DNA of 7,521 bases from Clostridiaceae bacterium (GCA_012511735.1 JAAZFK010000292.1:1-7521); one strand, 5' to 3'; shown: positions 1 through 5,791, numbered from the stretch's first letter. Program-made: numbers and translations. The notes: generated by a model not told the origin, from the letters alone.

Positions 1-6
1 GTGTCA

Positions 7-15
7 TGCTACATT
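7..15 (+). promoter_or_regulatory. Possible TG-extended -10 element upstream of rpsF
   Basis: The bases TG-C-TACATT form a TG-extended -10-like element with four of six matches to TATAAT. The window begins too close to show a -35 region. It resembles the better extended -10 elements ahead of rplI and hpt. If real, transcription would start near position 22, placing the 23-38 hairpin at the very 5' end of the rpsF mRNA and giving a leader of about 80 bases. The match is weak and the call is an inference. Confidence 0.3.
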
Positions 16-22
16 GTCATTC

Positions 23-38
23 GCCTGCTGTCGCAGGC
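23..38 (+). other. Small hairpin in the rpsF leader
   Basis: GCCTGC and GCAGGC form a perfect 6-bp stem around the four-base loop TGTC. No T-run follows, so it is not an intrinsic terminator for an upstream gene. It lies about 60 bases ahead of rpsF in the expected 5' leader. It may protect the mRNA end or belong to a larger regulatory fold, but no known leader family could be assigned. Confidence 0.45.
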
Positions 39-78
39 ATAAGTCCTCGCTCTGTCCACGAGATAGAGCCATTAGTCC

Positions 79-88
79 AGGAGGAGGG
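79..88 (+). promoter_or_regulatory. Ribosome binding site of rpsF
   Basis: The purine tract AGGAGGAGGG holds two overlapping Shine-Dalgarno registers. It ends 12 bases before the ATG at 101, a slightly long spacing. It settles that ATG as the S6 start, because the longer open frame from a TTG at 14 has no such site and adds residues unlike S6. TCCTC at 44-48 is complementary to GAGGA at 81-85 and could mask part of this site. Confidence 0.8.
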
Positions 89-100
89 TTAAAACTATCC

Positions 101-634
101 ATGGCTAAAAAATATGAACTTTTGTATGTCCTGAACGGCACCCTGCCCGCCGATGAGCTGCGCGCCCAGATGAACCGGGTCAAAGCCGTCGTCGAGGCCT
201 CGGCGGAGATCCTTGAGGTAACCGAGTGGGGAAGGCGTCGCCTGGCTTATGAGATCCAGGATCTGCGCGAAGGCTATTATGTCATTGTGCATTTCAACGC
301 TGAGCCTGACGCGCCCAGGGAGATTGAGCGGTTGCTGCGCATCGCTGATTACGTGCTCCGTTATCTGATCGTCGTGGCAGAGGGTACCTTCATGCCGGCG
401 GCACGCCGTTCGGTTGAAGAAGAAGGCGAGGAGGCGGCGCTAACGCAAGTGCCCGCTGAGCTTGAGACCCTGCAGGAAGTGAAAGAAGAGACTGTAGAGG
501 AAGTCGAAGCGGAAGCAGTTGTAACTGAAAAAGCCGCTGAAGAAGAAGTCGAACCGGAAGCCCAAACTGTAGAAGAGGCAACGCCGGAAGAGGTCGAGCA
601 GACACCGGTAGAGCCGGAAAGGACCGAAGAATGA
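101..634 (+). CDS. rpsF: 30S ribosomal protein S6 with a long acidic C-terminal tail
   Basis: This is ribosomal protein S6, which binds S18 and the 16S rRNA central domain on the 30S platform. The start MAKKYELLYVLNG and the core through residue 96 are typical of S6, including EVTEWGRRRLAYEI and the YYVIVHF strand. The protein is 177 aa, while the usual core is about 95-100 aa. Residues 97-177 form a low-complexity tail with 29 Glu and no Asp among 81 residues, plus Ala, Val, Thr and Pro, and probably disordered. In E. coli the S6 C-terminus is lengthened by glutamates added by RimK; here an acidic tail is encoded in the gene. The tail DNA shows internal near-repeats. The stop overlaps the ssb start (ATGA), which suggests translational coupling. 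Identification of the core is certain; the role of the tail is unknown. Confidence 0.97.
   Translation: MAKKYELLYVLNGTLPADELRAQMNRVKAVVEASAEILEVTEWGRRRLAYEIQDLREGYYVIVHFNAEPDAPREIERLLRIADYVLRYLIVVAEGTFMPAARRSVEEEGEEAALTQVPAELETLQEVKEETVEEVEAEAVVTEKAAEEEVEPEAQTVEEATPEEVEQTPVEPERTEE
497..561 (+). repeat. Near-repeats within the rpsF acidic tail
   Basis: The 20-base units at 497-516 and 542-561 match at 18 positions and encode EEVEAEA (residues 133-139) and EEVEPEA (residues 148-154), in frame and 15 codons apart. ACTGTAGA also occurs at 491-498 and again at 566-573, 25 codons apart. This pattern fits growth of the tail by in-frame duplication. Low-complexity Glu codons could also give some of the similarity by chance. 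Confidence 0.5.
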
Positions 635-1083
635 ACAAAGCAATCCTGATGGGGAGGCTGGTGCGTGATCCGGAGATCCGGACAACACAAAGCGGCATCT
701 CCGTGTGCAATTTCACCGTTGCCTGTGACCGCCGCTCGCGCTCAGCCGACGGACAAAGACAAAACACCGCTGATTTCATTCCCTGTGTCGCCTGGCGTCA
801 GCAGGCTGAATTCATCACCAAGTATTTTTACAAGGGCGATCGAATCCTGCTCACGGGTACCATCCAGCCCAGAAGCTGGGAGGACCAATCAGGCCAGCGC
901 CGGTACACCACCGAAGTGATCGTGGATGAGGTTGAATTCTGCGAATCGCGACGGGGTGACAGGCAGGTCGACGTCGATGAAGGTCACAGGGAATACGCCG
1001 CGACCACCCCGGTCGAAAGCGGTGGCGATGATTTCCTGGCTGCGCCTGACGACGATGACACGGCGCTCCCCTTTGATTTTTAA
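631..1083 (+). CDS. ssb: Single-stranded DNA-binding protein
   Basis: SSB coats single-stranded DNA during replication, repair and recombination and recruits partner proteins through its C-terminal tip. The 150-aa length is typical. Residues 1-104 form the OB-fold, beginning MNKAILMGRLVRDPE, with VAWRQQAEF around W55 and a second Trp at 83 as candidate base-stacking residues. Residues 105-138 are a polar linker, followed by an acidic tip ending DDDDTALPFDF. The usual tip ends in Pro-Phe; here Asp-Phe follows it. AAAGGA at 618-623 lies 7 bases before the start, inside rpsF, and the ATG overlaps the rpsF stop. The rpsF-ssb-rpsR order is conserved in Bacillota and many other bacteria and links SSB supply to ribosomal protein expression. 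Confidence 0.97.
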   Translation: MNKAILMGRLVRDPEIRTTQSGISVCNFTVACDRRSRSADGQRQNTADFIPCVAWRQQAEFITKYFYKGDRILLTGTIQPRSWEDQSGQRRYTTEVIVDEVEFCESRRGDRQVDVDEGHREYAATTPVESGGDDFLAAPDDDDTALPFDF

Positions 1084-1114
1084 GTAAACTGATCTCGTTT
1101 TAAGGAGTTAAAAA

Positions 1115-1369
1115 ATGGCAGATACAAGAAGACGCGGAAGCTATCAGGGCCAGAAACGTTACGGCCGTAAAAAATATTGTGTGTTTTGCGCTGACCATGT
1201 CGACGTGATTGACTACAAGGACGTCAACACGCTCCAGCGCTATCTGGCGGAGAACTTCAAGATTCTTCCCCGCCGCATGACCGGTACCTGCGCCCGCCAC
1301 CAGCGCGCGCTGACGACCGCCATCCTGCGATCCCGGCAAGTTGCCCTGATCCCTTACAAGGCGGAATAA
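1115..1369 (+). CDS. rpsR: 30S ribosomal protein S18
   Basis: S18 pairs with S6 on the 30S platform. The 84-aa length and the central stretch DYKDVNTLQRYLAENFKILPRRMTG match the family well, with a basic N-terminus (residues 4-20) for rRNA contact. C22 and C25 (CVFC) together with C59 and H62 (CARH) form a CxxC...CxxH set, so this looks like the cysteine-containing, zinc-binding form of S18. AAGGAG at 1102-1107 sits 7 bases before the ATG. It is the last gene of the operon, 31 bases after ssb, and is followed by a strong terminator. Confidence 0.97.
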   Translation: MADTRRRGSYQGQKRYGRKKYCVFCADHVDVIDYKDVNTLQRYLAENFKILPRRMTGTCARHQRALTTAILRSRQVALIPYKAE

Positions 1370-1371
1370 GA

Positions 1372-1387
1372 CAAGAAGGAATTCTTG
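1372..1387 (+). other. Short GGAA-loop hairpin after rpsR
   Basis: CAAGAA and TTCTTG form a 6-bp stem closed by a GGAA loop (GNRA type), starting three bases after the rpsR stop and 9 bases before the terminator stem. It is AT-rich and has no T-run, so it is not a terminator itself. It could serve in mRNA 3'-end stability or processing. It may also be chance. Confidence 0.35.
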
Positions 1388-1395
1388 CGCTGATG

Positions 1396-1437
1396 ACCTC
1401 CTGCCGCGCTTTTGATCAAGTGGCAGGAGGTTTTTTT
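1396..1437 (+). terminator. Rho-independent terminator of rpsF-ssb-rpsR
   Basis: The stem ACCTCCTGCC (1396-1405) pairs perfectly with GGCAGGAGGT (1422-1431). The 16-base loop contains TTGATCAA and may pair further through CTT/AAG. A run of seven Ts (1431-1437) follows directly. This is a textbook intrinsic terminator ending the operon 27 bases after the rpsR stop. Confidence 0.95.
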
Positions 1438-1472
1438 ATTCCCCGGATCCGCTCCTGGCAGCCGGGCCCGTA

Positions 1473-1481
1473 TGCTAAAAT
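1473..1481 (+). promoter_or_regulatory. TG-extended -10 promoter for rplI-dnaB
   Basis: TG-C-TAAAAT, preceded by TA, matches the TRTGnTATAAT extended -10 consensus with one mismatch in the hexamer. CTGGCA at 1455-1460 is a possible -35 (four of six matches to TTGACA) but with a short 15-base spacer, so the promoter probably relies on the extended -10. It lies just after the terminator and 33 bases before the rplI start, and an expected transcription start near 1488 leaves a leader of about 27 bases. Confidence 0.7.
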
Positions 1482-1514
1482 AACAAACACATTGAATAGA
1501 ATTGGAGATTACGC

Positions 1515-1961
1515 ATGAAAGTACTCTTGCTGGAGGGTGTCAAGGGACTTGGCCAGGCTGGGGAGCTGGTTGAGGTCAAGCCAGGTTACGCCCGCAATTT
1601 TCTCTTTCGCCGCAATCTGGCAGTTGAAGTGACCAAGGACAACCTGAACGTGGTCGAGATGAAGCAGGCGGCCAGACAAAGAACCAAAGAAGAAGAACTG
1701 GCCCGGGCCCGGGAGATCGCCGATGCCATCAGCGGACAGCGGTTTACTTATTCGGCCAAAGCCGGTACCGCAGGCCGCCTTTACGGGACAGTGACCAATC
1801 AGAATATCGCAGACCTGCTGAGGGAAGCGGGTTATGAGCTGGATAAGCGTGAAATCACGGTGAGTGAGGCGATCAAAACGGTGGGAAGCCACCAGGTGAC
1901 CGTCCGTCTGCATCCGGAAGTCTCGGTGACCTTCGCGCTGGATGTCAAGGCAGACCTTTAA
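1515..1961 (+). CDS. rplI: 50S ribosomal protein L9
   Basis: L9 binds 23S rRNA near the base of the L1 stalk and helps maintain reading-frame fidelity. The 148-aa length is standard. The N-terminal domain (about 1-40) begins MKVLLLEGVKGLGQ and includes the RNA-binding VKPGYARNFL stretch. A charged helix spans about 41-75 and joins the C-terminal domain, which contains GRLYGTVT (88-94 region) and the ITVSEAIKTVGSHQVTVRLHPEV strands. The usual IPKGLA is here FRRNLA, a mild variation. GGAG at 1504-1507 lies 7 bases before the ATG. The TAA overlaps the dnaB ATG by one base (TAATG). The rplI-dnaB pair is common in Bacillota. Confidence 0.97.
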   Translation: MKVLLLEGVKGLGQAGELVEVKPGYARNFLFRRNLAVEVTKDNLNVVEMKQAARQRTKEEELARAREIADAISGQRFTYSAKAGTAGRLYGTVTNQNIADLLREAGYELDKREITVSEAIKTVGSHQVTVRLHPEVSVTFALDVKADL

Positions 1962-3388
1962 TGGCAAACGGTCTTCCTGAACAGCCCGCAGCTTCCGGCT
2001 CCCTGTCCGACCGGTTAAGGGGGAAGACGCTTCCCCATAATATCGGCGCGGAGCAATCGGTGCTGGGCTGCGCCATGATGCGTTTGGAATCCCTGGCCGC
2101 CATGATGGCCGGCATCCGCAAGGAAGACTTCTACGAGCCCCGGCATCAGCTTATCTATGAGGCCATCGCGGCCCTCAACGAAAACCAGAAGCCCTGCGAT
2201 ATCCTGACAGTGACCAACCAATTGATCGCCAGCGGGACGATCGGACGGGCCGGCGGACGCGAATACGTGGCGGCTCTGCCGGGCTCAGTCCCCTTCGCCT
2301 CCAATTACCCCGTCTACATCGACATGGTGCGCGATCTGTCGGTCAAGCGCCGGATGATCCTGTCACTTGATGGTGTCATCGATCTTTGTTTCAACTCAGA
2401 TCACGAAGCAGAGCAGCTGATTGAGCTTGCCGCCCAGCGGATCATGCATATCCGGGAAGAGGGGGAGAGCACAGGCCTGGTGCCCATCGGAGAGATTCTG
2501 GGAGCCAGGATCAACGAACTGGGAGCCATCGCCCGGGGCGAACGCCCCCAACCGGTTCAAATCGGCTTTCCCAGTCTTAACCGGGTCCTGGGCGGTCTTC
2601 GCAAGGGTGGGCTCTACATCCTGGCTTCTCGACCCGGCGTCGGTAAATCAGCACTCTCGCTCAATATTGCCCATAACGCGGCCTACCACCGCGAGGCGGT
2701 CGTGGCCGTCTTTTCACTGGAAATGAGCAAAGAAGAAGTGGCCATGAGACTTTTGTCCTCCAAGACCATGATGTCTTTCCAACAGCTTGAAACGCTGGAC
2801 GCCAAGGACAAGGAAGCCTGGGACATGATCGCCAAAGGCCTGGGTGATCTCTACGGGGTTCCTATTTACATCGATGACCGGTCCTCCATCAATGTGGTCG
2901 AGATTCACGCCCGCTGCAGGCAGCTGCAGTTGCAAAGACAGAAACTGGACCTGGTGGTGGTTGACTACCTGCAGCTGATGGGAACCGCGACCAGTCGCTC
3001 CCGGGCTGAAAACAGACAACAGCAGATCGCTGAGATCTCCCGGATGCTGAAAATCATGGCCCGGGATCTGGAAGTCCCGGTGCTGGCCCTCTCACAGCTT
3101 TCACGCGAAGTCGACCGCGCCGGCCGCAGGCCACGTCTGGCCGACCTGCGTGAATCCGGTGCCATCGAACAGGACGCCGACGTCGTCATGTTCCTCCACG
3201 ATCCCAATCGGCAGGAAGAGGAAGCCTCCTACATGCAGGAGACCAGTGAGATTGATCTGATCATCGAGAAAAACCGCCAGGGTGAACGGGTGACCGTGTC
3301 GCTGGACTGGAACCCCCGGACCCTGACATTTACAGAAACTTATTACGGCGGTACGCCTGAACCGCCTCCGCCTCCTGCCGGATCATGA
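1961..3388 (+). CDS. dnaB: Replicative DNA helicase DnaB (DnaC in Bacillus naming)
   Basis: This is the hexameric helicase that unwinds DNA at the replication fork. The N-terminal domain begins at LPHNIGAEQSVLGCAM (from about residue 24), after a slightly long 23-residue lead. The RecA-like C-terminal domain has Walker A ASRPGVGKS (222-230), FSLEMSKEEVAMRLL, Walker B LDLVVVDYLQLM with D335, and DLRESGAIEQDADVVMF (395-411). The 475-aa length is slightly above the usual 440-460. No intein interrupts the ATPase motifs, although DnaB often hosts them. The protein ends with five consecutive prolines (468-472) and AGS. There is only a weak AAGG at 1947-1950; the one-base overlap with the rplI stop suggests coupled translation. 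The stop overlaps tilS (ATGA). Confidence 0.98.
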   Translation: MANGLPEQPAASGSLSDRLRGKTLPHNIGAEQSVLGCAMMRLESLAAMMAGIRKEDFYEPRHQLIYEAIAALNENQKPCDILTVTNQLIASGTIGRAGGREYVAALPGSVPFASNYPVYIDMVRDLSVKRRMILSLDGVIDLCFNSDHEAEQLIELAAQRIMHIREEGESTGLVPIGEILGARINELGAIARGERPQPVQIGFPSLNRVLGGLRKGGLYILASRPGVGKSALSLNIAHNAAYHREAVVAVFSLEMSKEEVAMRLLSSKTMMSFQQLETLDAKDKEAWDMIAKGLGDLYGVPIYIDDRSSINVVEIHARCRQLQLQRQKLDLVVVDYLQLMGTATSRSRAENRQQQIAEISRMLKIMARDLEVPVLALSQLSREVDRAGRRPRLADLRESGAIEQDADVVMFLHDPNRQEEEASYMQETSEIDLIIEKNRQGERVTVSLDWNPRTLTFTETYYGGTPEPPPPPAGS

Positions 3389-4452
3389 AGATCCCACGGG
3401 TCGTTTTTCGCCTCTTTGAGACTATCTCGGATACCTGTGAACGCGAGGACTTAATCCCGCATGAAAGCCTGGTTCTCGCGGGGGTCTCGGGTGGTGTCGA
3501 CTCCATGTTTCTTCTGGCTTTTCTGCAATTCTACCGCGCCAAAACTCCTTTTGATCTTGTGGCCTGTCATCTGAACCACGGTATCCGTGAGCGGGAGGCC
3601 GACTTTGACGAGGAACTGGTGACCTCCTATTGTCAATCCCATGGGATTCCTCTTATTTCTGTTAAAGTCCGGGTGCCCGATTACGCGAAAGAGCGAAAGA
3701 TTGGCTTGGAGGAGGCGGGTCGTCTGCTCCGCAGGCAAGCTTTTGAAGAGACCGCCGCCCGCCGTCTGGAGCAAAAGAACTATCCCGGCGGCTTCAGGAT
3801 CGCCCTGGCCCACCATCTGGACGACCGGGCCGAGAGCATCCTGATGCATCTGGGACGGGGATCGGGCCTGCAGGGCCTGGTAGGCATCCGTTACCTGGAC
3901 GACCCCTACATCCGGCCACTTCTTGATGTCCGGAACAGGGAGCTGGTGGAAGCCGCCCGCGCGCTCGATCTGCCCTGGAGAGAGGATGCCTCCAATTTGT
4001 CCCGGGAATTCTTAAGAAACCGGATCCGCCTGGATCTTATGCCTTGTTGGCAGGAGGTGCTGGGCTACGATCCGGCGCCCCTCCTGGTCCGGCTGGGGGA
4101 TTTGGCGCAAGGGGACGACCGGGCCCTGTCCGATCTGGCGTCGGAAAATCTTGCCCGTTTGTGCCTGCCGGACGGCAGTCTCTCACTGGCGGGGCTTGTC
4201 ACCCAGCCGCAGGCTTTGGTCTCAAGGATTCTGAATCAGTACTATGATCGGACGGAGAGCGCTTCTTTGAGCCATGCTCAGCTGGAGGCGCTTGTCGAAC
4301 TCCTTGGGGCGGTCAGTTTTGGAAAGAAAAAAGAAGCGCGTCTCTCGCTTCCCGGGGGGATTACAGCCCTCTTGCGTGATGGCCGCTTATGGCTTCAAAA
4401 AGAATCAGTGAAAGAAGACAGGGGAGACCCTGAGGAATCAGGAGGAAAATGA
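3385..4452 (+). CDS. tilS: tRNA(Ile)-lysidine synthase, short form
   Basis: TilS uses ATP and lysine to convert C34 of the tRNA-Ile CAU anticodon to lysidine, so that it reads AUA codons and accepts isoleucine. The N-terminal PP-loop is SGGVDS at residues 35-40. Further family motifs are CHLNHGIREREADFDE, AHHLDDRAESILMHLGRGSGLQGLVGI (from 142) and SNLSREFLRNRIR (203-215). The central domain ends near RLSLPGGITALLRDGRLWLQ, after which only a charged tail of about 18 residues remains. The 355-aa length is shorter than the roughly 430-470 of E. coli and B. subtilis, so the C-terminal TilS domain appears absent, as in compact TilS proteins. No Shine-Dalgarno precedes the ATG: the upstream bases are pyrimidine-rich, and initiation probably depends on coupling to dnaB through ATGA. 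Confidence 0.95.
   Translation: MKIPRVVFRLFETISDTCEREDLIPHESLVLAGVSGGVDSMFLLAFLQFYRAKTPFDLVACHLNHGIREREADFDEELVTSYCQSHGIPLISVKVRVPDYAKERKIGLEEAGRLLRRQAFEETAARRLEQKNYPGGFRIALAHHLDDRAESILMHLGRGSGLQGLVGIRYLDDPYIRPLLDVRNRELVEAARALDLPWREDASNLSREFLRNRIRLDLMPCWQEVLGYDPAPLLVRLGDLAQGDDRALSDLASENLARLCLPDGSLSLAGLVTQPQALVSRILNQYYDRTESASLSHAQLEALVELLGAVSFGKKKEARLSLPGGITALLRDGRLWLQKESVKEDRGDPEESGGK
4440..4445 (+). promoter_or_regulatory. Ribosome binding site deciding the aminopeptidase start
   Basis: AGGAGG lies inside the last codons of tilS. It is 3 bases from the ATG at 4449, which overlaps the tilS stop, and 9 bases from the in-frame ATG at 4455. The second spacing is the favourable one, so 4455 is the preferred start. 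Confidence 0.7.
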
Positions 4453-4454
4453 GT

Positions 4455-5681
4455 ATGAATCAAGAGATGTTGACCCGTTATGCAGAGGTCCTTGTCACGG
4501 TCGGAATCAATCTGCAAGAAGGAGACCTGGTCCAGTTGAATGGCGATACAGACTCGCTCCCGCTCATCCGCGAGATCGTCAGGTCCTGCTGGAAGGCCGG
4601 CGCCAGGGACGTGATCACTGAACTGAGCGACGACATGATCCGGCTGGCGAAATTTGAAGACGCGGAGGATCGCTATCTTGATTACTTTCCGGCCTTTCGC
4701 GCCGACTACGAGGAAGAGAAGCTGAAGGCTAAGTACCACCGGATCCACGTCAGCGCGCCATCACTTGATCTGTTCGCCCACATTGACCAGCAAAAAATCC
4801 AGACCGCGCAAAGAGCTGCCCTGACGGCAACGGAGCATCTTGACAAGTACATGGATCCTGGTGATATCAAATGGACAGTCGCCGCCTGCCCCTCGGTTCG
4901 CTGGGCCAGGGAGCTTTTCCCCGATCTTGGGGATGACCAGGCGCTGGCCAGGCTGTGGGAACTGGTTTTCCAGATCTGCCGGCTGGACAATGAGGATCCG
5001 GTCCAGGCCTGGAAAGAGCACGACCGCGCGCTCAAGGCCCGTGAGTCATGGCTGGATAGTCACGATTTTGATTACCTCCACTATCAGGGACCCGGCACGG
5101 ATCTGGTCTGTTATCTGGCGGAGGGACATAAGTGGATCGGAGGTTCCTCCACGACACCGGATGGGGTGGACTACATGGCCAATATGCCGACCGAGGAACT
5201 TTTCACTACCCCCCATGCGCTCAAGGTAGACGGCAACATCCGCTCCACCAAGCCCCTTTCCGTCATGGGGAAAATCGTTGAGGACTTTGGCTTTACCTTC
5301 AAGGACGGCCGGGTCACCGATTTCCATGCCGGCAAAAATGCTGAGGTGCTGGAGACGCTGCTCGACATGGATGAAGGGGCGCGCAGGCTGGGTGAAGCCG
5401 CCCTGGTGCCTGATTCATCGCCCGTCTCCCAGTCGGGTCTGCTCTTCAAGACCACCCTGTTCGATGAGAATGCCTCCTGCCATTTCGCCCTGGGGCAGGC
5501 TTATGCCGAGGCAATCATGGGCGGGGCGGCCATGACGGAGGAGGAACGCAGGGCGCGGGGCTCCAACAAATCCATGATCCATATTGATTTCATGGTTGGT
5601 GGTCCAGACCTGGACATCATCGGCTACAAAAAGGACGGCAGCGCTCTGCCTGTTTTACGCAAGGGTGAATGGGCCTTCTGA
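4455..5681 (+). CDS. M29-family metallo-aminopeptidase (AmpS/PepS/aminopeptidase T type)
   Basis: This is a cytoplasmic two-metal aminopeptidase that removes N-terminal residues from peptides. From the ATG at 4455 it is 408 aa, the usual family length. It starts LTRYAEVLVTVGINLQEGDLVQL, the typical N-terminal domain. The catalytic half carries the M29 metal-ligand pattern: NMPTEELFTTPH with E247/E248, GEAALV with E314, NASCHFALG with H343 and a Tyr seven residues on (Y350), and HID with H376 and D378. All expected ligands appear intact, so an active enzyme is likely. An alternative start at 4449 adds Met-Ser and overlaps the tilS stop, but sits too near the AGGAGG. The gene lies between tilS and hpt, which are often direct neighbours in Clostridia, so it may be a lineage-specific insertion into that operon. 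Substrate preference cannot be read from sequence. Confidence 0.95.
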   Translation: MNQEMLTRYAEVLVTVGINLQEGDLVQLNGDTDSLPLIREIVRSCWKAGARDVITELSDDMIRLAKFEDAEDRYLDYFPAFRADYEEEKLKAKYHRIHVSAPSLDLFAHIDQQKIQTAQRAALTATEHLDKYMDPGDIKWTVAACPSVRWARELFPDLGDDQALARLWELVFQICRLDNEDPVQAWKEHDRALKARESWLDSHDFDYLHYQGPGTDLVCYLAEGHKWIGGSSTTPDGVDYMANMPTEELFTTPHALKVDGNIRSTKPLSVMGKIVEDFGFTFKDGRVTDFHAGKNAEVLETLLDMDEGARRLGEAALVPDSSPVSQSGLLFKTTLFDENASCHFALGQAYAEAIMGGAAMTEEERRARGSNKSMIHIDFMVGGPDLDIIGYKKDGSALPVLRKGEWAF

Positions 5682-5724
5682 CCTGTCACATGTGTCGCTT
5701 TTGGTACTGAATCAGCAGACCCTG

Positions 5725-5733
5725 TGATAGAAT
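5725..5733 (+). promoter_or_regulatory. TG-extended -10 promoter for hpt(-ftsH)
   Basis: TG-A-TAGAAT, preceded by another TG, fits TRTGnTATAAT with one mismatch in the hexamer. No convincing -35 lies 16-18 bases upstream (TACTGA at 5705-5710 is poor), so recognition would rest on the extended -10. The predicted start near 5740 gives hpt a structured leader of about 94 bases. There is no clear terminator after the aminopeptidase stop at 5681, so read-through from the upstream operon is also possible. Confidence 0.6.
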
Positions 5734-5746
5734 GCTAATGGATTAT

Positions 5747-5766
5747 GGGGAGGTCTTGTCCTCCCT
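5747..5766 (+). other. First hairpin of the hpt leader
   Basis: GGGAGG (5748-5753) pairs with CCTCCC (5760-5765) around the loop TCTTGT, with an extra G-T pair outside. The following bases TTCGGATTTT are too interrupted for a confident terminator. CCTCC at 5760-5764 is also complementary to GGAGG at 5819-5823 within the hpt ribosome binding site, so the 3' arm could switch partners. That regulatory role is an inference. Confidence 0.5.
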
Positions 5767-5772
5767 TCGGAT

Positions 5773-5791
5773 TTTCCGGCCGGGCCGGAAA
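5773..5791 (+). other. Second, very stable hairpin of the hpt leader
   Basis: TTTCCGGC (5773-5780) pairs perfectly with GCCGGAAA (5784-5791) around the three-base loop CGG, giving an 8-bp stem with five G-C pairs. Neither strand shows a T-run directly after it, so it is not a standard terminator. It lies 42 bases before the hpt start, between the first hairpin and the ribosome binding site. Confidence 0.55.

Noticed and set aside
14..100. N-terminal extension of rpsF from a TTG at position 14
   Set aside because: The extra residues are unlike S6, there is no ribosome binding site before it, and a strong purine-rich site precedes the ATG at 101, where S6 similarity begins.
1..100. Known S6:S18 ribosomal-protein leader motif
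   Set aside because: The described motif shows a CCG in a bulged stem; no CCG triplet occurs in these 100 bases, so assignment is not supported.
361..690. Ser/Thr-rich open frame on the - strand opposite the rpsF tail
   Set aside because: It is the antisense reading of repetitive Glu codons and yields low-complexity Ser/Thr/Val; it is a by-product of the tail sequence.
2620..3180. Intein in the DnaB ATPase domain
   Set aside because: DnaB is a frequent intein host, but Walker A, Walker B and the DLRESG region run in normal order and spacing without interruption.
5687..5694. CACATGTG palindrome after the aminopeptidase stop as an operator
   Set aside because: It is only 8 bases, occurs once in this gap, and no regulator or repeat supports it.
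5747..5791. Intrinsic terminator after the aminopeptidase gene
   Set aside because: Both hairpins lack a proper T-run and lie downstream of a good extended -10 element, which fits a leader better than a terminator.
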